The notes: a model not told the origin generated them from the letters alone. A stretch of DNA of 20,924 nucleotides from Bacillota bacterium (GCA_023421505.1 JAEZTJ010000089.1:1-20924), one strand, 5' to 3'. Counted from the first letter of the stretch, positions 1 to 8,052 are shown. Made by a program: numbers and translations.

Positions 1-557
1 CTTATAAATCTACCTTCTTTCAGAAATGTTGCCGCAGAACCGAAAGAATAGGCAGGCTGGTTATAAGTGCATTTTAATGTAAAAAAATATCGGGGTAAAG
101 TACTACCCCAATATTTATTATAGAACCGTTTTTCCTTCTGTTATTTTCGAAAAATCTATTGATATAAGTATACGTGAAGGTATTCAGAATATTGTCGACT
201 AATTGCTGTAGGTCTTTACCTAGATGATTTTTTGTTTTGATTATATGATTTTGTATTTTATTATCGTTGATGTAATGTACTTTTAAGATTTTTGAGCTTA
301 ACGATATTTTATATCATAATATAAAACAATATTTTGTAAATAATATCTATATGATTTAATGAAAAATAAAATTAGTATAAAACGTAGGAATTTACTTGCA
401 AGTGATATTAGTACTATGGTATTATATAGTAATCAAAACTACATGATAAAATATTTAGACTTGATGATGTAATTATAAATACAATATTAGTAAAAAAAAG
501 GTTATACTACATAGTATCAACTGTATATTTTATATTTGTGCACAGGAGGATTAAAAA
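1..557. other. AT-rich non-coding stretch before the first gene
   Basis: No convincing gene is visible. The first 50-75 bases are open in two plus-strand frames (stops at 49-51 and 75-77) and could be the tail of a gene entering from the left, but neither frame gives a recognisable protein. A hairpin at 85-116 follows. From 120 to 540 the sequence is very AT-rich with several short AT palindromes, for example around 306-325. I see no clear sigma-A promoter with good spacing for the DegV gene that starts at 558. Confidence 0.5.
85..120. terminator. Bidirectional terminator-like hairpin
   Basis: AAATAT-c-GGGGTA (85-97) pairs with TACCCC-a-ATATTT (104-116) around a six-base loop. The tract of A residues on the left gives a T run on the minus strand, and the right side is T-rich on the plus strand, so it could stop transcription from either side. 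It probably ends the gene to the left of the window. Confidence 0.6.
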
Positions 558-1394
558 ATGTCATACAGAATTATTGGAGACAGTTGTACGGATTTACCGA
601 TTGAATTGAAACAGAATCCGAATATTAAGCTGGTCCCGCTCACACTGATCGTAGATGAGGTTTCGGTTGTTGATGATGAAACCTTTCATCAGCAGAGCTT
701 TTTAAATATGGTAAAGGCCAGTCCTCACTGTCCAAAATCTGCATGTCCGTCACCGGAGGATTATATGAAATATTTTGATTTTGATGGTGATATCTATATA
801 ATTACACTTTCGTCACAGCTTAGTGGCTCGTATAACAGTGCAGAGCTGGCTAAAAAGCTGTATCTGGAGGAGCATCCAGATAAAAATATTGAAATATTTG
901 ATTCACGGTCTGCATCGGTTGGACAAACGCTGCTGGCAATGAAGATTGTTGAACTGGCAGAAAAGAATAATAGCTTTGAAGAAATTAAATCTAAAATCAA
1001 TGCATTTCGTAGTGGATTAAAGACTAAGTTTGTGCTGGAATCTCTCGATACGCTTCGTAAGAACGGACGTTTATCAGGACTACAGGCATTCATTGCCAGT
1101 GCTTTGAATATAAAACCGGTTATGGGAGCAACTCCGGAGGGAACAATTTGTAAGGTAGATCAGGCAAGAGGTATTATGAAGGCCCTGATTCAGATGGTTA
1201 AGGCAATCGAACAGGATGTGATAAGACCCCAGGATAGAATTATCGGGATAGCCCATTGCAATAATCGTGAAAGGGCTGAGTTTGTGAAAAACGAGATATT
1301 AAAAAGAATTCCGTTTAAGGGATACTTTATTGTTGATACAGCTGGAGTAAGCTCCATGTATGCGAATGATGGCGGTATTATTACTGCATATTAG
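558..1394 (+). CDS. DegV family fatty-acid-binding protein (first copy)
   Basis: A 278-residue DegV-family protein. Members bind a fatty acid between two alpha/beta domains, and several act as the FakB subunit that presents fatty acid to the kinase FakA for phospholipid synthesis. No FakA is visible here, so that role is only inferred. Family marks are the N-terminal IIGDSCTDLP (residues 5-14), TLSSQLSGSYNSA (83-95), FDSRSASVGQ near 115-124, and LRKNGRLSG in the second domain. The length is normal for the family. The ATG has an AGGAGGA ribosome-binding site eight bases upstream. The gene stands alone and is followed by a strong structured terminator at 1502-1571. It is clearly diverged from the second DegV at 16654-17526, so the two are not a recent duplication. 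Confidence 0.93.
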   Translation: MSYRIIGDSCTDLPIELKQNPNIKLVPLTLIVDEVSVVDDETFHQQSFLNMVKASPHCPKSACPSPEDYMKYFDFDGDIYIITLSSQLSGSYNSAELAKKLYLEEHPDKNIEIFDSRSASVGQTLLAMKIVELAEKNNSFEEIKSKINAFRSGLKTKFVLESLDTLRKNGRLSGLQAFIASALNIKPVMGATPEGTICKVDQARGIMKALIQMVKAIEQDVIRPQDRIIGIAHCNNRERAEFVKNEILKRIPFKGYFIVDTAGVSSMYANDGGIITAY

Positions 1395-1951
1395 TATTAT
1401 GATTGTCGCCGGGTACTGCCCTTTATCCAAAAGGCAACACCGTTTATCCACGTCGACATAATAGAAAACACTGCGAAAACACCGCAGAATAATATAAAAA
1501 TCAGACCTAGAGTAGGGCAATGAACCACAAATCGGTTCATTTTAACCGCCCCATCTCAGGTCTGTTTTTTTGTCTTTTCAATTATAGACCACGCATAGCT
1601 TCTATAAATAAACAACAGAAAAATTCCTGAAAAAGTACAGTAAAATCAAGCGTTCCAGCTCTTTTTCCTTTTTTATAATGAAAAAAAAGGAATAGAAAAA
1701 GAGGAAGAAAAGAGAAGAAGAAATAAAGGAAAAAATAGAAAACGGAATGAGCTTCTTCGGAAAATAATTGAAGACATAGATAATTATTAAATATGAGAAT
1801 TATATATTTTTAGTTAACAAATTATAGTAGAACCATGGGTATTTTTGGGGTATAATTATTTATTAATAGCTCGTATCTGGTGGCAAAGACGACATAACAT
1901 TATTATTACATTATTATAATTATATTATTATTATTCGTAGGGAGCGAAAAA
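1395..1951. other. Intergenic region with polypurine and ATT repeats
   Basis: After the terminator no gene is visible. Positions 1678-1752 are almost pure purine on the plus strand, next to a pyrimidine stretch at about 1660-1675 that could fold back on it. Positions 1898-1935 are a low-complexity ATT-type run. A TATAAT at about 1851-1856 may be the -10 of a promoter for the damaged kinase gene, but no good -35 is present. Confidence 0.5.
1502..1571 (+). terminator. Large nested terminator downstream of DegV
   Basis: CAGACCT (1502-1508) pairs with AGGTCTG (1558-1564), followed by seven T residues. Inside this stem, GGGC (1515-1518) can pair with GCCC (1548-1551), and ATGAACC (1520-1526) pairs with GGTTCAT (1534-1540). 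CGGTT (1533-1537) and AACCG (1543-1547) offer an alternative inner hairpin. It works as an intrinsic terminator at least; the inner alternatives make it more elaborate than usual. Confidence 0.8.
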
Positions 1952-2109
1952 TTGGACATTACAAGATATAAGAGGATAATTATAGTTGGTAATAGTGGTA
2001 GCGGTAAAAGTTTTTATCAAAAGAATTGTCTACTATTATGGGTTGGCTACGTATTCATTTCGATGTAGAATACTGGCGCCCTAAAGTGATTAGATTACGG
2101 AGGCAGTAA
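1952..2109 (+). pseudogene. Remnant of a P-loop kinase (adenylate kinase-like / FlaR type)
   Basis: A TTG start at 1952 with a GGAG site seven bases upstream opens a frame reading RIIIVGNSGSGKS, a Walker A motif typical of the small kinases annotated as DNA topology modulation or AAA-type proteins. The reading frame then shifts by -1 in the T run at 2011-2015. The shifted frame continues as FLSKELSTIMGWLRIHFDVEYWRP, the expected next part of the same family, and stops at 2107-2109. The stop overlaps the ATG of the deaminase. A normal member is about 170 residues, so most of the C-terminal part is deleted. The one-base loss in a T homopolymer is either mutation or a sequencing error, but the deletion makes it a pseudogene either way. 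Confidence 0.8.
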
Positions 2110-2999
2110 TGAAAGACTTACATTCGGAAGAATTTATAGATGCGTTAATGAAGTATGATAACAATAAAATAAAAATGGTTCCTAAATCAGATTTACATAA
2201 TCATTTTATATTGGGTGGCTGCAGAGAATATATTAAGCAAAAAACCGGATTTGAAATTCCCTTTCTCAATGGCGTATTATCTTCTATGAACGATATGCAT
2301 GCTTGGAATAGTAAATATATCGGAGAGCACTTTGACTCGAAAGAAATGCGAACACTATTGATAGAGGCGACCTTTGTTCAAGCGAAGGAAGATGGAGTTA
2401 AAGTTCTTGAGATAGGGGAAGATGTTTGGGGGCTGGGAGAGTATTTTGATAATGATATCAAACAACTGATACATATATTTCAAGATGCAAATCAGAGGAT
2501 AGCTCCAGAAATTGAACTACGATTGCATATAGGATTATCAAGACATTGCCCAATTAATTATTCAATAAACAGTTTAGAGCCGTTCTGGGGTAATAAGAAC
2601 TTTTATTCGATAGATCTTTATGGAGACGAACTAGCTCAGCCAATCGAGAACTCTATTCCGATTTATAAAAGAGCCAAAAAAGAGGGATTGCGGTTGAAGG
2701 CTCATGTGGGTGAATGGGGTACTGCAGAAGATGTAAAAAGAGCGGTTGAGCTGTTAGATTTAGATGAGGTACAGCATGGAATTACAGCTTCCGGTTCTGC
2801 ACAGGTAATACGATTCTTAATTGATAATCATATAAGGTTAAATATTACTCCAACCAGTAATGTAAAGTTAGGTAGAATCCGGGGATTACAAAAACATCCC
2901 ATCAGGGAACTATATCGAGCTGGCGTGAATGTTACAATTAATTCGGATGATATATTGATATTTGACTGCTGTAAATCACCAGAAATCCGGGATTGGTAG
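2109..2999 (+). CDS. Adenosine deaminase family protein, C-terminally truncated
   Basis: An amidohydrolase of the adenosine deaminase family, expected to convert adenosine (or a related aminopurine nucleoside) to inosine with a catalytic zinc. The metal and catalytic residues are all visible: H30 and H32 in SDLHNHF, H199 and E202 in AHVGEWG, H223 in EVQHG, and D280-D281 in NSDD. At 296 residues it is shorter than the usual 330-340. Reading past the TAG at 2997-2999 gives FLKSGFTDASDLK before a TAA, which resembles the missing C-terminal helix of the family. The real gene has therefore probably been cut by an amber codon, with further decay after it. The start has a GGAGG site at 2099-2103 and overlaps the stop of the kinase remnant. 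Whether the truncated product is active is unknown. Confidence 0.8.
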   Translation: MKDLHSEEFIDALMKYDNNKIKMVPKSDLHNHFILGGCREYIKQKTGFEIPFLNGVLSSMNDMHAWNSKYIGEHFDSKEMRTLLIEATFVQAKEDGVKVLEIGEDVWGLGEYFDNDIKQLIHIFQDANQRIAPEIELRLHIGLSRHCPINYSINSLEPFWGNKNFYSIDLYGDELAQPIENSIPIYKRAKKEGLRLKAHVGEWGTAEDVKRAVELLDLDEVQHGITASGSAQVIRFLIDNHIRLNITPTSNVKLGRIRGLQKHPIRELYRAGVNVTINSDDILIFDCCKSPEIRDW

Positions 3000-3197
3000 T
3001 TCCTTAAGTCGGGTTTTACCGATGCTTCGGATTTGAAATAATACCATTGGGTGATGAATATGGAGCAGGAATTATGAGGTATCAATGTTCTTATAAATGC
3101 TGAAGTATTACATCGTTCTTCTTGTATTTATTCAAGTCGAGATTATGATGAGAATATTCTATGAATTGCCATCTATTACAATGGGAGGATTAAAATA
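3000..3197 (+). other. Decayed tail of the deaminase gene and spacer
   Basis: The bases just after the deaminase stop still read like its C-terminal part (in frame 3000-3038, then a TAA). A different frame stays open to about 3103. No complete gene is present. GGGAGG just before 3198 is the ribosome-binding site of the phosphotransferase gene. Confidence 0.45.
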
Positions 3198-3984
3198 ATG
3201 AATTTGCCGAAGAGGATTAAAGAGATTATCGGTGGTAGAAAATATATACAGAACAAAGTTGGAATGTCTAGTGCACAAGTAATTTGCTTTGATGATTTCG
3301 TTCTAAAGATAGAAAAACTATCCGAAGAATCAGAGAATGAGTATAAAATGATGGCATGGTTGGCAGATAAGCTTCCGGTAGCCCAAGTTGTTTGTTATGA
3401 GAAAGACAGTAATATGAGTTATTTGCTAATGAGTAGGCTTACCGGTGAAATGTCCTGCTCAGCTGCATTGATGGAGAATGCGAAACAGCTAGTTGGGGTT
3501 CTTGCGGATGGTATAAAAATGTTTTGGAAAATCGATGCGTTATCTTGTCCATACTGCAATTCAATAGATAACAAACTTATTCTGGCAGAAATGCGTTTGA
3601 AACAGGGACTTATTAATGTTGAAGATTCAGAAATGGTAACCTTTGGCAATACTGGATTTAAGAGCCCTGCAGAATTATTGCAATGGTTAAAAGATAATAG
3701 ACCTGATGAAGAACTTAATTGTTTCTCATGGAGATTATTGTATGTCTAATATTTTTATTAAGAATGACAAAATTAATGGCTTCATAGACTTGGGGAGAAG
3801 CGGAATTGCAGATAAGTACCAGGATATCGCTCTTTGCTATCGAAGTCTGAAACATAATTTTGATGGTTCACACGGTGGAAAAGTATATGAAAACTTTAAT
3901 GCAGAGAGTCTTTTTATCGAATTGGGTATTGTGCCTGATTGGCAAAAAATTAAATATTATATCTTAATGGATGAGCTGTTTTAG
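3198..3984 (+). pseudogene. Aminoglycoside O-phosphotransferase, APH(3') type, frameshifted
   Basis: Family enzymes transfer a phosphate from a nucleoside triphosphate to the 3'-hydroxyl of kanamycin-type aminoglycosides. The N-terminal lobe (residues 1-173) runs in one frame to PDEEL. The next frame then carries IVSHGDYCMSN with the catalytic Asp, FIDLGRSG with the metal-binding Asp, and a C-terminus KIKYYILMDELF that closely matches APH(3')-IIIa. Joined, the protein is about 261 residues, against 264 for APH(3')-IIIa. One extra A at 3717-3718 (cttaatt in place of cttatt) causes the shift and creates a stop at 3747-3749. Without it the gene would be complete with an intact active site, so a sequencing error or a silent resistance gene are both possible. 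The ATG is preceded by GGGAGG. No partner genes are nearby. Confidence 0.88.
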
Positions 3985-4124
3985 TGCACATAAGCGGGAG
4001 TCATATCCCGATACCTACAATGGCTCCAGGGTATACGATAACCTATAAGAAAGGATTAGGAATACAGCTAAATGGGAAATGTGTAAAATGCGGTCATGAT
4101 GCATGCAGGGTTATTGAGGAGTAA
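3984..4124 (+). pseudogene. Unrecognised C-terminal gene fragment with a CxxCGHxxC motif
   Basis: An open frame (possible GTG at 3984, no good ribosome-binding site) reads into IPTMAPGYTITYKKGLGIQ and ends with GKCVKCGHDACRVIEE. The three cysteines and one histidine look like a small metal-binding tail. The lack of a start signal suggests that this is the 3' end of a larger gene whose front is gone. I do not recognise the family. Confidence 0.4.
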
Positions 4125-4150
4125 AGAGATTACAAAGGAGATTAAGATAT

Positions 4151-4462
4151 ATGCTAAGTGATGATTGGATACGTCAGGGGTTCCAACATGGAGAACGAAT
4201 TGAAGTGACCGATATAGTAGATTATGTCATTTGGTTCGATAATAAAAATGATTTTATAGGGGTTTAGGTAAATTTTGAAGAATCAGATGATTATCATTAT
4301 GATATAGAAATTGAAGAATGGATGAAATTTTTTGTCCATGTCTTAAAGAACCCAGACTTTGAGGAAACTTCAAAGCTATTTTGTAAATTCATGGAAGAAA
4401 ACACAGAAATGTTTGCATTTCAAGATGTATTAGATTCCAATCATATTAAGTATGATAAATAG
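4151..4462 (+). pseudogene. Small acidic protein gene interrupted by an amber codon
   Basis: An ATG at 4151 with AAAGGAG ten bases upstream opens a frame of 103 codons with a single internal TAG at 4265-4267, after codon 38 (KNDFIGV*VNFEESDD). Both sides read like one soluble acidic protein, with LSDDWIRQGFQHGERIEVTD at the start and FFVHVLKNPDFEETSKLFCK later. It ends with its own TAG at 4460-4462. The family is not recognised. The internal stop is either a point mutation, a sequencing error or readthrough. If translated only to the first stop it is a 38-residue peptide. Confidence 0.6.
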
Positions 4463-4797
4463 CGTTTTGGTAAAATGGATAAATAACTTTATATTTAAGA
4501 CTGGATGATGAGATGATCTTGTACCACGAGGTAGTAATATTTTTACTGGTAACAATATTCTTTAACATCATATGTACATTAATAAAGCAGGCAGTTGACA
4601 TAGATTTGTCTGCGTTTTTATTATGATAATAAATATTTATTGGCTATTATTTATGTAACAGTAATTTTTCCGTTGCAAGGTGAGTCACCAATATAATATA
4701 TATAGGTCATCTAATATGCTCCTCTGTTTTAATGATTATTATTAGATGATAAAGTCCAAATATCCATATATTAATCCTCTTAAAACTGATTTTTTGA
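4463..4797. other. Intergenic region with an inverted repeat
   Basis: No gene is visible. Besides the terminator at 4587-4620 there is a 10-bp inverted repeat, TCATCTAATA (4707-4716) with TATTAGATGA (4740-4749). It lies close to the 3' end of the minus-strand phosphoesterase gene and may help end its transcript, although it lacks a clean T run. Confidence 0.5.
4587..4620 (+). terminator. Rho-independent terminator
   Basis: GCAGGCA (4587-4593) pairs with TGTCTGC (4607-4613), with one G-U pair, followed by GTTTTTA. It closes the transcription unit of the damaged genes to its left. Confidence 0.75.
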
Positions 4798-5331
4798 TTA
4801 ACTGATTATTTTATTTACAACCTCTTTCCCATTAAAGCATCTTCTGAGCTTTACGATTACCTTTTCAGATGTTAAACAGCTAAATCCATCCGACATAATT
4901 GTTATAGCAGTATTGATATCGCTGTTATTTAGTAGTCCGGTCAAAGCAATATGAGCCTTCCAGTTACTGGGAAGATATAAATCCCACGATAAAATTCCAA
5001 CATTAGATAAGGCATTGCTCAACTCTTTATGTAATTGCAGTAGTTCTAACGTTACTTGGGGTTCATAGAAAACAATGCCCCCGGGGAAAAGGCCAATTGA
5101 ATTAATTGTTACTGAAAGTTGATTCACCTTCTCAAAAAATTCTGCCACTGCTTTTTGGAGTAAATCTTCATCGTCACATCGCACAAATGCCATTGTCAAA
5201 TGAGGAGGTCGAATTCCTGAAGGAATATTATTTTTCTCTAGTGTATTGCATTTATTGTTTAGGAAGGAAGTGACGGCTTCGTCGAACTCCAGCCATAATA
5301 CATATTCGTTTTCGTAAAATATCTTCTCCAT
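4798..5331 (-). CDS. 2H phosphoesterase superfamily protein (2'-5' RNA ligase-like)
   Basis: A 177-residue soluble protein of the 2H phosphoesterase superfamily, which includes LigT/2'-5' RNA ligase-like and cyclic phosphodiesterase enzymes. The first HxT motif is intact as PPHLTMA (H44, T46). The second lies in WKAHIALTG (H127), where the position of the second Thr/Ser is Ala, so activity may be altered. FFEKVNQLSVTINSIGLFP is the typical strand pattern between the motifs. The minus-strand ATG is preceded by AAAGGAT at a suitable distance. It stands alone on this strand apart from a 27-codon ORF upstream. Its RNA substrate cannot be told from the sequence. Confidence 0.78.
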   Translation of the reverse strand: MEKIFYENEYVLWLEFDEAVTSFLNNKCNTLEKNNIPSGIRPPHLTMAFVRCDDEDLLQKAVAEFFEKVNQLSVTINSIGLFPGGIVFYEPQVTLELLQLHKELSNALSNVGILSWDLYLPSNWKAHIALTGLLNNSDINTAITIMSDGFSCLTSEKVIVKLRRCFNGKEVVNKIIS

Positions 5332-5360
5332 CAGATAATCCTTTCTATACTTAATTCCAT

Positions 5361-5391
5361 TAACAAAAAAGAGTCACTGTTACTTTTTTGT
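5361..5391 (-). terminator. Terminator-like hairpin upstream of the phosphoesterase gene
   Basis: ACAAAAAAG and CTTTTTTGT form a 9-bp stem around a 12-base loop. On the minus strand the T-rich side comes last and overlaps the stop of the short ORF at 5380-5463, so it may end that short transcript before the phosphoesterase gene. Confidence 0.4.
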
Positions 5392-5463
5392 GTAGGAGGC
5401 TCTAGCAGTAGTTTCTGTATAAATAACCCTAAATCCAGCCTCATTACATATCTGCTTCAACAT
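5380..5463 (-). CDS. Possible 27-residue small ORF or gene remnant
   Basis: The minus strand has an ATG at 5463 with AGGTGA six to seven bases upstream. It encodes a short peptide beginning MLKQICNEAGFRVIYTE and ending SYTKK. The composition looks like real coding sequence, perhaps the 3' end of an older gene that kept a start-like signal. No family is recognised. Confidence 0.3.
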   Translation of the reverse strand: MLKQICNEAGFRVIYTETTARASYTKK

Positions 5464-5541
5464 ATTATTCACCTGATTCGTTTTAGAATATTATACATTT
5501 CTAAATATAGGAAGTCAAATAAGATTTGCGAGATAGAGTAA

Positions 5542-5775
5542 CAACAGAATTGCTGTAAATATCCGAAATTCAGCCATAGATACACACAATCCGTTCATCA
5601 TACAAATGGTTTGGTCGGAGCATGGATAGATTGGGACTTGACTAAGTAGGAAAAGTGGCTAGAACTAAGTCGTTATGAGGGTTTCAAGGACTTTACTTTC
5701 CGATAGCAACAGTTTCTGTCAGGGCTAAAACACTTTTATAATACAGCAGTGGAAAATAAAATTTTTTTATTTTAA
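5542..5775 (+). pseudogene. Degenerate gene fragment with two amber codons
   Basis: One frame carries protein-like sequence across two TAG codons at 5647-5649 and 5704-5706: LVGAWIDWDLTK*EKWLELS, then RYEGFKDFTFR*QQFLSG and LKHFYNTAVENK, ending with TAA at 5773-5775. There is no start codon or ribosome-binding site, so it is probably the 3' part of a lost gene. The family is not recognised. Both interruptions are TAG. Confidence 0.4.
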
Positions 5776-5834
5776 AAAGGTCTCATTGCATGGATTTGAT
5801 AAAAGAGATATGCTTTAGTCCGGAGGTGTTTTTT

Positions 5835-6314
5835 ATGGCAAACGAAGATAAAAAGGATTTTAATGCAATGCTTAATGATAATAAGGATATGCCAAAATAT
5901 CAAACAATTACGGACATTAAAAGCATTGAAAAATATGGTGGGGATAAAATGTATTTTGCACCACCAATTGATTATGACAAAATCATGAAAATGGTTCCTT
6001 GTGGAAAAGTTATTACTATTGGAGAGATTCGTGCTTATTTTGCTAAAATGAGTAATGCTGATTTTACGGAGCCTATAACGGCAGGTATTTTTGCTTCAAT
6101 TGTAGCATGGGCAAGCTATCAGCGAACCAAAGATAAAACACCCTATTGGAGAACCTTAAAAGCAAATGGGGAACTTAATCCTAAATATCCAGGTGGTGTA
6201 GTAGCGCAAAAAGAGAAACTGGTGGTTGAAGGGCATACTGTAATTCAAAAAGGCAGAAAGAATATCAAGTACTATGTAAAAGATTATGAAAAAGCATTAT
6301 TTGAATTGAAGTAA
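5835..6314 (+). CDS. MGMT-family protein lacking the alkyl-acceptor cysteine (ATL-like)
   Basis: A 159-residue protein whose C-terminal two thirds follow the DNA-binding domain of O6-methylguanine-DNA methyltransferases: VPCGKVITIGEIRAYFAK, then PYWRTLKANGEL, then KEKLVVEGH. In MGMT the active site is PCHR. Here it reads PYWR, so the acceptor Cys is missing, as in alkyltransferase-like proteins that flag alkylated guanine for nucleotide-excision repair. The repair role is inferred from the family. An ATG at 5790 is in frame, but GGAGG at 5822-5826 sits eight bases before the ATG at 5835, so the shorter start is preferred. A long perfect terminator follows. It appears to be a single-gene unit. 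Confidence 0.8.
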   Translation: MANEDKKDFNAMLNDNKDMPKYQTITDIKSIEKYGGDKMYFAPPIDYDKIMKMVPCGKVITIGEIRAYFAKMSNADFTEPITAGIFASIVAWASYQRTKDKTPYWRTLKANGELNPKYPGGVVAQKEKLVVEGHTVIQKGRKNIKYYVKDYEKALFELK

Positions 6315-6334
6315 TATTATTTCTGATAAAATTA

Positions 6335-6398
6335 AATTGAACAAAATCACTTTCTTTAGCGTACATGGTTATGAGGAGCGATTTTGTTCAATTTTTTT
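6335..6398 (+). terminator. Strong terminator after the MGMT-like gene
   Basis: AATTGAACAAAATC (6335-6348) and GATTTTGTTCAATT (6380-6393) form a perfect 14-bp stem followed by a T run. Confidence 0.88.
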
Positions 6399-6512
6399 AT
6401 TTAGCCATTACATGATACAGCGATAGCGGCATCTTTAATTATATTGATTTTGCAGATTCGATATTTTGCCAGTCTACCGTTTACTCATATTAGAATTTTT
6501 ACAGTCTTCATA

Positions 6513-6543
6513 TTGACATTAAAGTGACTTTAACCTTTATAAT
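6513..6543 (+). promoter_or_regulatory. MerR-type promoter with a 19-bp spacer and central dyad
   Basis: A consensus -35 TTGACA (6513-6518) and a consensus -10 TATAAT (6538-6543) are separated by 19 bp instead of 17. The spacer starts with TTAAAG-TGA-CTTTAA (6519-6533), a perfect 6-bp inverted repeat. Over-long spacers with a dyad inside are the hallmark of promoters that MerR-family activators untwist. The MerR gene at 7241 lies two genes downstream, so autoregulation is the natural reading. Confidence 0.85.
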
Positions 6544-6649
6544 TGTATATGCAAACAGAATGATTAGGAAAGAGGAAAGAACCGTCATAGAGACGTTGAA
6601 TGGTTGATACTATGAAAGGCTTTGATTCATTATGAAAGGACTTGATACC

Positions 6650-7168
6650 ATGAGCGCGCCTCAAATTCAATTGAAACAAGAAGTTACACGCAATGATGCA
6701 CAAACAATTATAAGTTGGATAAAAGATAATGAGATAACGAAATATTTGAATGAATCAGCGAATATTATATATGAGTTACAGCAGGCATTAGAAAGAGTCA
6801 ATACTATTATTATGACGCATCTCTTTAACAGCTGCGGCAGTTTCTATCTTATTTATACGTGTAATTCGGAACCTGTTGGTTTTTTAAAGCTAGTAAGAAA
6901 ACCTAAGGAGACAGAGATAGTAATCGTAATCGGTGATAAAAAAAGATGGGGTAAGGGCTTAGGGAAAGCTTCGATTAAAAAAGGCTTAGAAATCGCTTTT
7001 TTCCAATGGAGAGTATCGCACGTAATTGCAAAGATAAATCCTAATAATGTAAGATCAATTAAACTTTTTGAAAATGTGGGATTTATATTAGTAAATGAAT
7101 ATAAAGATATGAAGGTGTATAGCTTGTCTCTAGACAGTTTTATTATGAAACTGACAAAAGCGAAATAA
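6650..7168 (+). CDS. GNAT family N-acetyltransferase
   Basis: A 172-residue GCN5-related acetyltransferase that would move an acetyl group from acetyl-CoA to an amine; the substrate is unknown. The acetyl-CoA loop is KRWGKGLGKA (about residues 98-107). The C-terminal part has INPNNVRSIKLFENVGF, typical of the RimJ/RimL-like branch. The ATG at 6650 is preferred because AAAGGA lies ten bases upstream; an in-frame ATG at 6632 overlaps that site. It is the first gene of a two-gene unit with the MerR regulator, behind the 19-bp-spacer promoter. This resembles the Bacillus arrangement in which BltR controls the acetyltransferase BltD, so a detoxification role is plausible but inferred. Confidence 0.85.
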   Translation: MSAPQIQLKQEVTRNDAQTIISWIKDNEITKYLNESANIIYELQQALERVNTIIMTHLFNSCGSFYLIYTCNSEPVGFLKLVRKPKETEIVIVIGDKKRWGKGLGKASIKKGLEIAFFQWRVSHVIAKINPNNVRSIKLFENVGFILVNEYKDMKVYSLSLDSFIMKLTKAK

Positions 7169-7240
7169 ACCTTGATAATCTAGATATCTTATGGAAACAA
7201 ATATAATAAAAATAATTTTATTTTTAGGATGGAGATTTAC

Positions 7241-7981
7241 ATGAAAAGATGTTTTTCGATAGGAGAAATATCGGATTTATTAGGCATTCCTAAATCAACA
7301 CTTCGTTATTGGGAAAGCGAAGGATTGATTGATAAACATCGGGATGATATCAATAATTATCGGAAATATAGTCCGAGTTCTCTTTTTACGATATCCGACC
7401 TGGCACATTTTAGGTGCCTTCGGATGTCACTGCAGGATATGAAAAGACTACCCCATCTATCTCCGGAAGACTTGGAGTCTTCTTTAGATTCTCTTAATCA
7501 GGAATTGGATCAGAAGCTATCTGAGTTAAAGTTGGCAAAGGATTATATTATTAAAAAGAAGGAACATATAAAGGAATATCAGAAATTAATTATAAACCAA
7601 TATCAATCGGAATATCCAGAATATAGTCAAATTTATCAATTTTCTATTGATGATACAGGTGCATGGGCCACATATATAAAGGACCAGTGCCAATGTATTT
7701 TAATTTATAACCCTGAAAAAAGCAATGTAGAGACAGGATTAGTTATTCCAACACATGATAATCATCCAAAGCTTTGGGAGAAGGATAATTCCAGGCTATA
7801 TTTATCCTTTGTAATAAAGGTTGCATACAGCAATCCTACGCAAGAGGACTTTAAACCGTACCTAAACTATTTAAAGGGACAGGGTTATGAAATTACCAAA
7901 ATTTTAGCCAGATATCTTTTTTCTGCTTTTGATGAAAGGTATTACGACTATTATAAGGCTTTTGCTGAAGTAGTCATTTAA
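7241..7981 (+). CDS. MerR family transcriptional regulator
   Basis: A 246-residue regulator. The N-terminal winged helix-turn-helix is clear: FSIGEISDLLGIPKSTLRYW (residues 5-24), then ESEGLI, YRKYSPSSLFTISDL and the second-helix region. A coiled-coil dimer helix follows (about residues 78-120, rich in Leu and Lys). A C-terminal domain of about 120 residues (DDTGAWATYIKDQ, GLVIPTHDNH) is likely to sense a ligand. The start at 7241 is chosen over 7229 because GGAG at 7231-7234 lies six bases before it. It probably binds the dyad at 6519-6533 and controls itself and the acetyltransferase. The ligand is unknown. Confidence 0.9.
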   Translation: MKRCFSIGEISDLLGIPKSTLRYWESEGLIDKHRDDINNYRKYSPSSLFTISDLAHFRCLRMSLQDMKRLPHLSPEDLESSLDSLNQELDQKLSELKLAKDYIIKKKEHIKEYQKLIINQYQSEYPEYSQIYQFSIDDTGAWATYIKDQCQCILIYNPEKSNVETGLVIPTHDNHPKLWEKDNSRLYLSFVIKVAYSNPTQEDFKPYLNYLKGQGYEITKILARYLFSAFDERYYDYYKAFAEVVI

Positions 7982-8052
7982 CAAAACTTGATGCCACATA
8001 ATTTTACACTTTATTAGATGTTTACTAATCCACTTACTAAACTATCTGATGA

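Noticed and set aside
794..1093. Minus-strand open frame of 99 residues inside DegV
   Set aside because: It lies fully inside a clear DegV gene, has no ribosome-binding site and an implausible Ser-rich composition.
1898..1935. CRISPR-like or tandem repeat array
   Set aside because: It is a simple ATT low-complexity run with no repeat-spacer structure; no CRISPR array is visible anywhere in the window.
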